Source: Fulvivirga ulvae
GTDB lineage: Bacteria > Bacteroidota > Bacteroidia > Cytophagales > Cyclobacteriaceae
Direction: 5' to 3'
DNA length: 64,000 bases
NCBI RefSeq assembly: GCF_021389975.1
Contig: NZ_CP089981.1
Location: 3,559,501-3,623,500 of the forward strand
Shown here in pieces: positions 38,168 through 46,660 of the stretch. The position numbers and the translations under genes were made by a program. A model generated the notes under the pieces. The model was given only the letters and a program-made list of their open reading frames with translations, had not been told where the DNA came from and searched no databases. Position 1 is the stretch's first letter; every line of letters starts with the position of its first letter.

Positions 38168-39490
38168 ATGGAGAAAAAACATTTTTTGTTAATAGCATGC
38201 TTGATATTTGTATCAGTGCTTTCGAGGGCACAGGATAACTCGGAAAAAGAAAAACCAAAAAGAGGAGGCGTTGTATTTTCGCTCAATGAAGATGGCAGTC
38301 GCTACGTAAAGCTCTCCGGGCTGGGCCAGATCTGGCTGAGAAACACGCAAATGAACCCGGGCACCACGATCAACGGATACGATACAGACAGTTACAGCGA
38401 CATTAGCATTCGCAGGCTCAGGTTCCAGGTATTTGCCCAGGTCAGCGATAAAGTGTTTTTCTATACCCAGTTTGGTCAGAATAACTTCAATTTTCATTCA
38501 CCTAAATACGATGGTGCCTTCTTTCATGATGCATTGATTGAATATGCAGTTGATAAGGAAAAGCTCTCGTTTGGCGCCGGACTTACAGGGTGGAGTGGCC
38601 TTAACCGCTACGCTTCACCAAGTACAGGTGGTATTTTAACACTTGATGCACCGCTCTATCAGCAGGCAACCAATGGTGTTAATGACCAGTTTCTGAGAAA
38701 ATTGAGCGTGTATGCCAAAGGTCAGCTAGGCAAACTGGATTACCGAATAGCAGTATCCCAGCCTATGACGGTTTCAGGGGCTCCCGAGGAGCCTGCAGGT
38801 ACTGACTTTTCCTTTAGCAATGAGCCGGCGAAAAAGCAGGTTCAGGGTTATTTCAAATACATGCTTATGGATAAAGAATCGAACCTGACACCTTATGAAA
38901 CCGGCACATACCTAGGCAAAAAAAGCGTATTTAATATCGGCGGAGGCTTTATCTACCAGCAGGATGCTATGTGGGCACTGGATAATAATGCAGACATTGT
39001 AAACGAAGACATGGTGCTGTTTGGTCTGGATGTTTTTTATGACACACCACTTACAGATGAAACAGCCCTGACGGCATATGCCGCTTATACCAACTATGAC
39101 TTTGGCAATGGCTACGTCAGGAATGTTGGAGTTAACAATGCCGCTACAGGCTCAAACGGAGCTACTGTTGGAGGCTATGGAGGTGCATTCCCCATGGTTG
39201 GTACAGGAAATACTATCTATGCACAGGCCGGTTATCTTTTTGGCAAAAACATACTCAGTGAAGGAGGTAAATTACAACCTTTTGCTGCATTGCAGTACTC
39301 AGACTATGACTACCTGGATGACAGCATGGTGATGTACGAGTTGGGAGCCAACTACCTCATCCATGGGGGACACGGCAGTAAATTGAGCTTCATGTACCAA
39401 AGCAGGCCAACCTATGAAAATGTAGGCGGGGAAAATGTAATGGATACCCGTAAAGGGATGGCTGTACTGCAGTATCAGGTGAGCTTTTAG
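38168..39490 (+). CDS. Outer-membrane porin-like beta-barrel protein
   Basis: A 440-residue protein with a signal peptide (LIFVSVLSRAQDN) and then alternating amphipathic strands to the end, finishing VLQYQVSF with the terminal Phe expected for barrel assembly. The N-terminal part (LSGLGQIWLRN, SIRRLRFQVFAQVSDKVFFY) resembles OprO/OprP-type porins and the porins often found near transport genes in Bacteroidota. Being 14 bases behind the carbonic-anhydrase-like gene, it may supply an anion path across the outer membrane for the same process. A terminator follows at 39565-39620. Confidence 0.7.
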   Translation: MEKKHFLLIACLIFVSVLSRAQDNSEKEKPKRGGVVFSLNEDGSRYVKLSGLGQIWLRNTQMNPGTTINGYDTDSYSDISIRRLRFQVFAQVSDKVFFYTQFGQNNFNFHSPKYDGAFFHDALIEYAVDKEKLSFGAGLTGWSGLNRYASPSTGGILTLDAPLYQQATNGVNDQFLRKLSVYAKGQLGKLDYRIAVSQPMTVSGAPEEPAGTDFSFSNEPAKKQVQGYFKYMLMDKESNLTPYETGTYLGKKSVFNIGGGFIYQQDAMWALDNNADIVNEDMVLFGLDVFYDTPLTDETALTAYAAYTNYDFGNGYVRNVGVNNAATGSNGATVGGYGGAFPMVGTGNTIYAQAGYLFGKNILSEGGKLQPFAALQYSDYDYLDDSMVMYELGANYLIHGGHGSKLSFMYQSRPTYENVGGENVMDTRKGMAVLQYQVSF

Positions 39491-39564
39491 AAATTTGATT
39501 TTTTTGCCAACAAATTATGGACTTGTTGGTTACAGAAGAATAACACTACGCATAACTATAAAAG

Positions 39565-39620
39565 AGGTTGTTTAGGCGCTCTGGTCAGAATTACGGACAA
39601 GGGCTTAAGCAACCTTTTTT
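39565..39620 (+). terminator. Intrinsic terminator after DabA-like/CA-like/porin operon
   Basis: AGGTTGTTTAGGC (39565-39577) pairs with GCTTAAGCAACCT (39603-39615) with G-T wobbles, followed by a run of six T. Confidence 0.55.
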
Positions 39621-39812
39621 AATTTGTTATCATTGCAAAATAAAAGCAAAGACCTGCCTGGCTTCACTGCCTCATAACTTGTCTCTTGGTGTTGATAGCA
39701 TCTGATCCAATCCGAGTTCATATGGTTGAATAACAACAATACAACGGCTTAGCCAGGTATGGTTTTCTTTGAAATTTTTTTTGTCCAGACAGTTGTCTCT
39801 CCCGATGCCGTA

Positions 39813-39847
39813 GAGTCCTCTGCGAGAGATTCTACTGGGAAGTAATA
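39813..39847 (+). repeat. Fragment of the modular repeat
   Basis: GAGTCCTCTGCGAGAGATTC followed by TACTGGGAAGTAATA corresponds to GAGTCCTCTACGAGAGACAT plus CTGCTTGGAAGTTATA at 57011-57046. It is in the same orientation as that copy and opposite to its neighbour at 39960. Confidence 0.5.
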
Positions 39848-39959
39848 TATAATCCGGGCTTAACTTAAAAGCATTGTAATCCCCTCAAAGGGATAGTTAG
39901 TGACGTAGAAATATTCAAATCCCGATTCTTCGTTTTACCGATTATTTATATCACCAATC

Positions 39960-40245
39960 ACTGAATATTTTATCGCTTTCAAGCAGATGTCTCTCGGAGA
40001 GGACACTGCGAATTTTCAAATAGAAGTTTAATTATTTGTAGCATCTGCAATCCGAAATTACAAGGCGTTTCATAAGTACGTGCGGAACACCCTCCGGCCT
40101 GCGACCACCTTCCTCCGGGGAGGAGTTGGTGCACAATTTGTAATTCACCGGATACTATAACACCGATCACTTGGTCACTCTCTAAGCCCGTCTCAATACT
40201 CAATACTTTCATCTCAATACTCCTACAACACCGATCACCGAATAC
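39960..40245 (-). repeat. Modular ~210-bp dispersed repeat, copy A
   Basis: Read on the minus strand it contains, in order, blocks that recur at 56935-57215: GTGATCGGTG and GAGTATTGAGATG; ACTCCTCC; GGTCGCAGGCCGGAGGGTGT with TACTTATGAAA; AATAATTAAACTTC; GTCCTCTCCGAGAGACATCT followed by GCTTGAAAG; and ATTCAGTGATTGGTGATAT. The order is a circular permutation of copy B, as expected for pieces of a tandem unit. No coding was found in it. Confidence 0.7.
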
Positions 40246-40321
40246 CAGACCTCTCCCAAAGAGGACTATGTCATTAGAGAACCCATTCACTTAGAAACCC
40301 TACATTACTTAACCCCAAAGC

Positions 40322-41887
40322 CTACTCCACCAAATTAAAATAAAGTACCTCCCGCTCATTGTCCGGGTTTGGATGGAATAATAACACCTCCTTTGCATCA
40401 GTCAGTGGTTTGACCGCAATAATCACAGCGTCACCTTTAACAGCTCCTGCATTAGTGATCATATTCACTTTACGACCAACTTCCCAGATCCGTACCGGAT
40501 TGAGCGGAGCCGTGCTGTAAATAGGCTCGGCACCAAAGGCAGGTATATCCCTCACCTCCCTAAGATCACGATATGACGGGTTGTCCTGTTTGATCCTGGG
40601 AATTAAAGGCCATATTGCAATGCCGAAGAATAACATGGTGGCAAGGGACAAAGGATAAACCCACTCCTTTTTCTTCCATAAAACCATTGCGAAGGCAGCG
40701 GCTATAACCAATCCAAGTATAACAATGCAAATAAAAAAGGAAATACCCACTTCGCCTGTTTTTAAACCAAACTGCCACGCAATGAAAGTAATGCCCAAAG
40801 TTACCATAAGTGACAGCACGGCCTGCACGTCGACAAATATGTGCGAGGCTTTATCCGTACCCCTACCTCTTCGGTACAACTCTATATGATGCGAAATCAA
40901 AGCTCCGATCAACACTGCCAAAGGAGGTAGGGCAGGCAAAAAGTACCTTTCCTTTTTCTCAGGAACAACCGAAAGCAAAAACAAAGTGAATAAAAACCAG
41001 AAGAGCACCAGTTTCATGCCTTTGGCAGAGAATATCCGTTGCAATGCCTTGAACTTATAAAAGGCAAATAAAGTAGCAAAAGCCCATATGCCGGTAAATA
41101 AAGGAAAGTGCAAATAAAACCAGATCGGTCTGTTATGCCGGTTAATCCAGGCACCGCTTTCCTCCCCGGCGATCTGTGTGGCAATATCCGGAATTTTCAG
41201 GTACAGGTAAAGTGGCCAGGCAGCGCTGATCAGTAACATGGTCAGTATGCAAAGAACCACACCACCCCAGGTTGGACGTTCAAATTTATATTTGCTCAAA
41301 AAGAAGGCTAAAAGGTAAGGGAGTAGCATTGCATAAAATGATACAGGCCCCTTGCTCATAAAAGACAGCCCCATAAATATGCCGGATGAAATCCAATGCT
41401 TTAAAAGGTTATACTTTGACGCACGATAGAGCATCCAAATTGCACCCAGCATAAAGGCATTGCAGTAAATGTCCCAGGCACCCGTTTTTGCCTCTTCTAT
41501 AAACATATAGCATGATGCCAGAACAGCGGCCGAATAAAAGGCTGTATGGCTGTTTTGAAAAACATCTTTTACCAGGCCGTAGAGAAAAAAGACCATGACC
41601 GTAGCGATCAAAGCTGCCGGTAGGCGCAGGGCCATCAGGCTGTTGGGGTTGCCTGCTACACCTATTGAGGCGGTGGTAAGCCAGGTGGGTAGAGGTGGTT
41701 TTCTTATCCGCGTTTGGCCATTCAGTGTAGGGATCATCCAGTTGCCACTTTCCAGCATTTCGCGGGCTGAGATAAAGTTGCGCGCCTCCATAATTGTAGG
41801 AGGCGAGACTTCTGCCAGGTGTGTGAAAAATAAAATGATACAAATCCCTAATAAAAGAGATTTATGATACGGTTTGCCGGGAATCAT
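40322..41887 (-). CDS. Glycosyltransferase family 39 (ArnT-like) membrane protein
   Basis: A 521-residue inner-membrane enzyme expected to move a sugar from a polyprenyl-phosphate donor to lipid A or another envelope acceptor. The first periplasmic loop has the ArnT/PMT signature (EARNFISAREMLESGNW, TRIRKPPLPTW; the acidic residue is the likely catalytic base), followed by about eleven membrane helices and a C-terminal periplasmic part. Its start overlaps the LAB_N gene by four bases (ATGA) and it is last in a four-gene overlapping operon with a GT2, which probably makes the lipid-linked donor. Confidence 0.85.
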   Translation of the reverse strand: MIPGKPYHKSLLLGICIILFFTHLAEVSPPTIMEARNFISAREMLESGNWMIPTLNGQTRIRKPPLPTWLTTASIGVAGNPNSLMALRLPAALIATVMVFFLYGLVKDVFQNSHTAFYSAAVLASCYMFIEEAKTGAWDIYCNAFMLGAIWMLYRASKYNLLKHWISSGIFMGLSFMSKGPVSFYAMLLPYLLAFFLSKYKFERPTWGGVVLCILTMLLISAAWPLYLYLKIPDIATQIAGEESGAWINRHNRPIWFYLHFPLFTGIWAFATLFAFYKFKALQRIFSAKGMKLVLFWFLFTLFLLSVVPEKKERYFLPALPPLAVLIGALISHHIELYRRGRGTDKASHIFVDVQAVLSLMVTLGITFIAWQFGLKTGEVGISFFICIVILGLVIAAAFAMVLWKKKEWVYPLSLATMLFFGIAIWPLIPRIKQDNPSYRDLREVRDIPAFGAEPIYSTAPLNPVRIWEVGRKVNMITNAGAVKGDAVIIAVKPLTDAKEVLLFHPNPDNEREVLYFNLVE

Positions 41888-42528
41888 GAATAAGCCTGAG
41901 TTTTCCTGGGTGCTGATCTATAATGAATATACAGGTTTCTGGAATAAATAATAACTCCAAAAAGCTGACCTGCAATAAGTACCGGGTCGAGCCGGAATAT
42001 GGCATAGGTTATGATCATGAGCGAGCCGATGAGGCTGATGATCCAAAAGCCTGGGGGTAGCACCGATTTCTTCATTTTTTCCGAATGCAGCCATTGATAA
42101 ACAAACCTAAAGGTAAATATGATTTGCCCGGCAGAACCCCAGACCATTAATGGAAAAGAGATTTCAGGGTTGCTGAGCAGTGCGTGGAAATGGAACTGTT
42201 TGTTGAGCAACAAGTAACACAATGCTATAGCCGGACTGGCCAGTGTACTTACCCTGAACCAAACAGGAAGGTGCCTCCACGCATTTTTAAAGCGCAGGTT
42301 GCGGATATAAATAAAATAGGAGATCAATTGCCCACCGATGATGACAATATCATTTCTTAGCACACCATAGATGATCAACATAAAAGATGCGATCAGGCTC
42401 AATTGCCAGAATAATGTAGGCGAAAGTACTTTTCCGGCTTTTTCAGACCTGATCCACTGGACGATCAGCCGGGCCGAAAACAACCCCTGAGCAATAAATC
42501 CGATGGTGAATATCCAGGTATTACTCAT
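41884..42528 (-). CDS. LAB_N (lipid A disaccharide synthase N-terminal-like) membrane protein, internally duplicated
   Basis: A 214-residue membrane protein made of two copies of the LAB_N unit: GLFSARLIVQWIRSEKAGKV with LIIYGVLRNDIVIIGGQLIS (about 13-75) and IIFTFRFVYQWLHSEKMKKS with MIITYAIFRLDPVLIAGQLF (about 133-205). Each has three helices, like small SWEET/PQ-loop units. LAB_N proteins sit beside ArnT-type and GT2 genes and may flip or present lipid-linked sugars. It overlaps the GT2 stop by eight bases and the GT39 start by four. Confidence 0.85.
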   Translation of the reverse strand: MSNTWIFTIGFIAQGLFSARLIVQWIRSEKAGKVLSPTLFWQLSLIASFMLIIYGVLRNDIVIIGGQLISYFIYIRNLRFKNAWRHLPVWFRVSTLASPAIALCYLLLNKQFHFHALLSNPEISFPLMVWGSAGQIIFTFRFVYQWLHSEKMKKSVLPPGFWIISLIGSLMIITYAIFRLDPVLIAGQLFGVIIYSRNLYIHYRSAPRKTQAYS

Positions 42529-43258
42529 GCACCAATTCCACTTCTGAGATTTTATATTGAATATTCTTTTTCCTCATCCATACAAATACCAGGGTGTCGA
42601 TGAAGGGGCCTGCAAGCCTGTTGAGCAAATGGTACTTCGCTGTACCTGCAGATCTTTCGAAGTGCTGCACCTCAAGCTGCTTTACTTCACCACCCTGAAG
42701 TTGTATAAGGGCAGGGATGAAGCGGTGCATACCCTTAAAGAAAGGAAGCTTTTTGGCAGCATCTGCTTGCATCAGTTTCAGCGGACAGCAGGTATCGGCT
42801 ATACCGTCATTGATCATCAGGCGCCTGAACCCGTTGGCTATTTTGGAAGATAACCTTTTTACTACAGTATCTTTTCTTTTAGAGCGGATGCCGTTAATAA
42901 GGGTACAGCCGTTGATATGTTCAAGGTATTTAAGGAAATCGCTGGGAGAAGTCTGTAGATCAGCATCAATGTACCCCAGGTATTGTGTATCGCAGAGGTC
43001 GATACCTGTTTTAATGGCAGCACTGAGTCCACAATTTTTTTCAAGGGATACATAGTAGTAATGTTCAGCACCTTTCCCGTGGCAAATATCTTTAATCAGC
43101 TCCAGGCTTCCATCATCAGACCCGTCATTGACAAAAAGCACTTTAGAAGCCACCGGGGTTTGAGTCAGATATTTATCCATTTCTTCTTTGAAACGAGGCA
43201 GACTTTCTACCTCATTATACACCGGTACCACTATGGTAAGCTGGTATTCAGGCACCAT
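42521..43258 (-). CDS. Glycosyltransferase family 2 (ArnC/Dpm1-like)
   Basis: A 245-residue cytoplasmic GT-A enzyme: QLTIVVPVYNEVESLPRF at the N terminus, VNDGSDDGS (nucleotide binding) and the DxD-type GYIDADLQTSP. There are no membrane helices at the C terminus, so it is the short Dpm1-like type that makes polyprenyl-phosphate sugars. It probably supplies the donor for the ArnT-like enzyme downstream. Its start is inside the last 11 bases of the HD gene and its end overlaps LAB_N, so all four genes are translationally coupled. Confidence 0.88.
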   Translation of the reverse strand: MVPEYQLTIVVPVYNEVESLPRFKEEMDKYLTQTPVASKVLFVNDGSDDGSLELIKDICHGKGAEHYYYVSLEKNCGLSAAIKTGIDLCDTQYLGYIDADLQTSPSDFLKYLEHINGCTLINGIRSKRKDTVVKRLSSKIANGFRRLMINDGIADTCCPLKLMQADAAKKLPFFKGMHRFIPALIQLQGGEVKQLEVQHFERSAGTAKYHLLNRLAGPFIDTLVFVWMRKKNIQYKISEVELVHE

Positions 43259-43910
43259 GGCGCAGGCCCTCCAGTGCCTTGATGTTCTTTTTAATATTCA
43301 CTTGTTTGCCTTTTTCCAGGTGAGTCCTGGCGTAAGCAGTGCAGTAGTTGTGCTGGTGTAGAAAGTTCAGGTTTTGCCTGTGCCACTGGTCATCACTTAC
43401 CTTTGTTTCGAAAATGAGTTCCCATTCCTTTCTTAGTTTCTTGGATAGCTGAAAATAATTTCTGCACGAGAGGTGATAAAGGTCTGCATCGCAAATAACC
43501 TTTTCTATCAGGTTATGAGGTTCTGCATCCAATTGGGTAACGCTGATGCAGTTCAATACCCTGTTGATCTTTGATTGTGGATAATTGTTTTCGGACAAAA
43601 ATACCCTGGCGATGTTTTTACTCTTCTCTTCATGTCCGGAATAAGTGTACAAATAGCCGGTATCATGAAACCAGGCAGCAATCATTAAAGCTTCACGATC
43701 ATTTTTACCGAGCTGCATACCCTGGCTTATCTCATCGCAGGCTTTAACCACCATCTCGGTATGGCCAAGGTTATGAAATATGAGTTTATTGCTTTGCTGC
43801 TCTTTGAAGAGCGCACGAACATAAGCTTCTACTTTTGTTAGTATATCAGACTTTAGCACTTTTTTAACCTTTTTGTCATCACGCAAAAAATCTGAAAGGG
43901 GTTGGTACAT
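43248..43910 (-). CDS. HD-domain phosphohydrolase
   Basis: A 220-residue cytoplasmic protein with a complete HD metal site: His in FHNLGHTEMVV, His-Asp in AAWFHDTGYLY, and Asp in VICDADLYHLS. This size and pattern is common among metal-dependent phosphohydrolases acting on nucleotides or small phosphorylated molecules; the substrate is unknown. It is first in the overlapping operon with GT2, LAB_N and GT39, an odd partner for lipid A modification, and is divergent from the ECF sigma gene. Confidence 0.8.
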   Translation of the reverse strand: MYQPLSDFLRDDKKVKKVLKSDILTKVEAYVRALFKEQQSNKLIFHNLGHTEMVVKACDEISQGMQLGKNDREALMIAAWFHDTGYLYTYSGHEEKSKNIARVFLSENNYPQSKINRVLNCISVTQLDAEPHNLIEKVICDADLYHLSCRNYFQLSKKLRKEWELIFETKVSDDQWHRQNLNFLHQHNYCTAYARTHLEKGKQVNIKKNIKALEGLRHGA

Positions 43911-43973
43911 GGTGTAAAAAATTCAATGTGACAACAATCATAAATTTCTGGTGATGTACGTTCTGTTTCAACC

Positions 43974-43999
43974 AACCTTTATAACATACCTTGCGTGTA
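43974..43999 (+). promoter_or_regulatory. Candidate ECF-type promoter
   Basis: AACC (43974-43977), 16 bases, then CGTGTA (43994-43999) matches the AAC / CGT spacing of ECF-dependent promoters and lies 19 bases before the sigma factor's GTG start. Self-activation is typical of ECF factors; this is an inference from the motif. Confidence 0.4.
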
Positions 44000-44018
44000 G
44001 ACCATACCGACTAAATAA

Positions 44019-44579
44019 GTGGAAGAAAACAGGAGCTTTTACGAATTAATAGATTGCTGCAGAAAAGGAAGAAAATCTGCACAGGATAAGCTCTATATGG
44101 AGTTTTACAGCTATGCTATGAGTATAGCGCTGAGGTATTCCAGAGATCGGGAAGAGGCTATCGAGATCGTGAATGATGCATTCTTTAAAGTATTCACCAA
44201 CCTCGATAAGTACACACCCGGGCTATCCTTCAGAGGGTGGCTCAGGAGGATAGTGATCAATGCTTCTATCGATTATTACAGAAGAAATGAAAAACATTAT
44301 CACGGTGTGGACATCTCTTACGCAAATCTCGAGCATACGGATGAGGATGTGCTGGATGATATATCCGAAAAGGAGATTATCGGGCTCATTCAGGACTTGC
44401 CACCCTCTTACAGAATGGTTTTTAACCTTTATGTAATAGAAGGCTACAAACATGAAGAGATAGCAAAAAAGCTTAACATCAGCGTGGGTACTTCCAAATC
44501 CAATTTATCAGTGGCACGTACAAAACTACAGTTGGCAATCAGCAAAATGAGAGGTATTAAAGGTCAGAAACATGGATGA
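44019..44579 (+). CDS. ECF RNA polymerase sigma factor
   Basis: A 186-residue sigma-70 family factor with region 2 (about 25-90; YSYAMSIALRYSRDREEAIE, GWLRRIVINASIDYYR) and region 4 (about 125-180; LPPSYRMVFNLYVIEGYKHE, LNISVGTSKSNLSVARTKLQ). Its start is GTG. The last eight bases overlap the next gene, which codes a membrane-anchored protein and is a likely sigma regulator. The HD gene is divergent, and a candidate autoregulatory promoter is upstream. Target genes are unknown. Confidence 0.9.
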   Translation: MEENRSFYELIDCCRKGRKSAQDKLYMEFYSYAMSIALRYSRDREEAIEIVNDAFFKVFTNLDKYTPGLSFRGWLRRIVINASIDYYRRNEKHYHGVDISYANLEHTDEDVLDDISEKEIIGLIQDLPPSYRMVFNLYVIEGYKHEEIAKKLNISVGTSKSNLSVARTKLQLAISKMRGIKGQKHG

Positions 44580-45948
44580 CAATAAGTTTGACAAAAAAAT
44601 AAGGGAGAAGGTAGAAAACTTCCGAGACGAGCAATATGATGAGCATGCACGGATGGCAGGGGTATCTTACCAACCCTGGTATGCTCCCTACAAAAAAGCT
44701 GCGGGTTATGCTGCTGCAATAGTGCTGATCAGCCTGTTGAATTTCGGGCTGTTTGCCTATTTTCATGGTCAACGCGACCATGAGTTAATGGCAAGCATTG
44801 AGGAAATGAAAGAAGATATGGGTAACTATGAAAAGCTGAAGCGCGACTACGAAACACTCCGGTTGACCAGGGCTGAAACAGTGACCGAATTTAAGACAGA
44901 TACCGTCTATGTTTATAAAGAGTTTGTTGGCAGCGCAGGCCATGGGCAGACATCATATGGAGGACTGAGAGCCTTGAGTACCGCATATCATAAACCAACG
45001 GAGGGAGGGCAGTATTATACACAAAGAGAGGATGTGCGATTAGGAAAAGTTGATGAAATATCAACAGAGGTCAAAGATTTTCTGGCCCAATATAACCTCG
45101 CTTACATTGGTGAAGATGAACATGTTTACCTGCAATATCACAACCAGGAATACGCGCAGTTTGTAACCCGCAAAGGTTATGATGCACCCGCGGTATTTAA
45201 CGGTTCTGACATTGAGCTTGCCTCTGTAGAAATTACGGAGCCGGAACATAAAACACTGGATAAGCATAAAAAACAACAGCTTTCTGTCAAAGTACTCCGG
45301 GATATCGAAAAGCAACGTATGAAAGGTATAGGCTTTCAGTATGGCCCTGAAGTAGACCTTTTGAAGCTATCCACTGATCGTGGCTCAGGTCACCCCGGGT
45401 TAGCAGCAGGCATCAAGGCAGAGTTCATATTGTCGCCATCGCTCAGAGTGGAGACTGGGGCCAAATATTCCTATACGGGCTATACAGTAAATAACCCTGA
45501 CCAATTGGGAGATGAGCTGGCTACTTATCCCGGCCAGAATGAAGATATAGGAAGATTGCAACAAATAGAGCAGCGTACACATGCCATATCCGTTCCTTTA
45601 CAATTAAAATACTATTACCCCGTGGCGCGTGATCGCTATATTTTTGCATCGATAGGTGCGTCACCACAAATGCATCTGCTTCAGCAGTTTGAGTATGAAT
45701 ATGAATATAATTACTCTTCCCAGGAAAATGATTTTTCAGTTGATATTGAAGCCTCCAAACATTTTGATGATGGCAAGATCTACACAGGTACAATGGACTT
45801 TAGTTTGGGTATTGAGAAGAAACTGAAAAACCACTCTATATTACAACTCTCTGGTTTCTACAGCAGAGGCATAGGCAAGCTGGGCATGGAGAAAAGTGAA
45901 CTGGCTCTGGTAGGGGTGAGAACTGCATTGAAATTCAGGGTCAACTAA
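44572..45948 (+). CDS. Membrane-anchored barrel protein, candidate anti-sigma partner
   Basis: A 458-residue protein with a charged cytoplasmic N terminus (1-40), one membrane helix (about 45-66, AAAIVLISLLNFGLFAYF), a coiled-coil segment (about 70-105), a linker, and a C-terminal region (about 250-458) of alternating strands like outer-membrane beta-barrel (PorT/OMP_b-brl) domains, ending VGVRTALKFRVN. Overlap with the sigma gene by eight bases shows coupling and suggests it holds or releases the sigma factor. An inner-membrane anchor plus a barrel-like domain in one chain is unusual. It is followed directly, in the same frame, by a DUF3570 remnant. Confidence 0.65.
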   Translation: MDDNKFDKKIREKVENFRDEQYDEHARMAGVSYQPWYAPYKKAAGYAAAIVLISLLNFGLFAYFHGQRDHELMASIEEMKEDMGNYEKLKRDYETLRLTRAETVTEFKTDTVYVYKEFVGSAGHGQTSYGGLRALSTAYHKPTEGGQYYTQREDVRLGKVDEISTEVKDFLAQYNLAYIGEDEHVYLQYHNQEYAQFVTRKGYDAPAVFNGSDIELASVEITEPEHKTLDKHKKQQLSVKVLRDIEKQRMKGIGFQYGPEVDLLKLSTDRGSGHPGLAAGIKAEFILSPSLRVETGAKYSYTGYTVNNPDQLGDELATYPGQNEDIGRLQQIEQRTHAISVPLQLKYYYPVARDRYIFASIGASPQMHLLQQFEYEYEYNYSSQENDFSVDIEASKHFDDGKIYTGTMDFSLGIEKKLKNHSILQLSGFYSRGIGKLGMEKSELALVGVRTALKFRVN

Positions 45949-46542
45949 GGATTTAATACATCCGAGGCTTTTGACGATTCCAGTGATACCAATGCCTTTC
46001 AGGCTTCTTCAGGCGCTTCATCCGGAGACACCTGGACCAATGTGGAAGATTCTTTCATACAAGGGTTCCAATTGGCCGATGATATAGAGCGGCTACCCGA
46101 CACCAGGTTTAAAGTAGCCGTAGGCGGTCGGTTAAACTACTACATCAATCAAATGCTGGTGATGCGCACGTACTATCGTTACTACACCGATGATTGGGGT
46201 ATTACCTCCAACACGGCGAGCATCGAACTGCCCGTGAAGGTTACGGATAAATTCACACTTTACCCGTCATGCCGCTACTATAACCAGACAGCGGCAGACT
46301 ACTTCGCAGGCTATGAGCAGCATTTGTCAACAGAAGAATTTTACACTTCAGATTATGACCTGTCAGAGTTCAATGCCAATGCCTACGGTTTTGGGGTAAG
46401 CTATACCGATATTTTCACCTCATTCCACCTGGGCAAGTTTGGCTTAAAAAGCATTGACCTGAAATACCTCTACTATGAAAGAAATACAGGCCTCACCTCA
46501 GGCCTCATCAGCGGAGGTTTGAAGTTTGTGGTGGATAGATAG
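45949..46542 (+). pseudogene. DUF3570 protein, C-terminal remnant
   Basis: From the base after the previous stop codon, the same frame reads GFNTSEAFDDSSDTNAFQAS, then GASSGDTWTNVE and on to a natural stop at 46542. This is the C-terminal half of DUF3570 outer-membrane proteins; the signal peptide and about 200 N-terminal residues are missing. A GTG at 46042 could start a 166-residue product but without any export signal. The junction at the exact stop of the barrel gene points to a deletion. DUF3570 genes normally travel with DUF4266 and thioredoxin-like genes, absent here. Confidence 0.65.
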
Positions 46543-46590
46543 TTTGGCTAAGGGCAACGTTTAGTAGTGAGCTGCTAAACAAAGTATGAT

Positions 46591-46635
46591 TGGTCTTTAG
46601 AACAAAGTAGACCATATAAACACCCTTTACTTTTG
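46591..46635 (+). promoter_or_regulatory. Inverted repeat and -7 element before SDR gene
   Basis: TGGTCT (46591-46596) and AGACCA (46609-46614) form an inverted repeat 12 bases apart; a TAnnTTTG element (TACTTTTG) follows at 46628-46635, 25 bases before the SDR start codon. The repeat is placed where an activator or repressor would touch RNA polymerase. No -33 TTTG is evident. Confidence 0.35.
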
Positions 46636-46660
46636 TCTCATACAGATAAAGTATAATAAA

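Larger units (their letters stand above)
39621..40321. other. Gene-free region rich in repeats
   Basis: About 700 bases without a supported gene between the porin terminator and the GT39 stop codon. It holds one copy of the modular 210-bp repeat (39960-40245) and a smaller related piece (39813-39847), which explain the short reading frame seen at 39979-40290. No RNA gene was recognised. Confidence 0.55.

Noticed and set aside
39979..40290. 103-codon minus-strand frame before the GT39 gene
   Set aside because: It lies inside the modular repeat (copy A), whose other copy does not keep the frame.
46042..46542. Intact gene of 166 residues starting at GTG 46042
   Set aside because: Similarity to DUF3570 continues upstream without a start codon and the export signal is missing, so it is read as a remnant.
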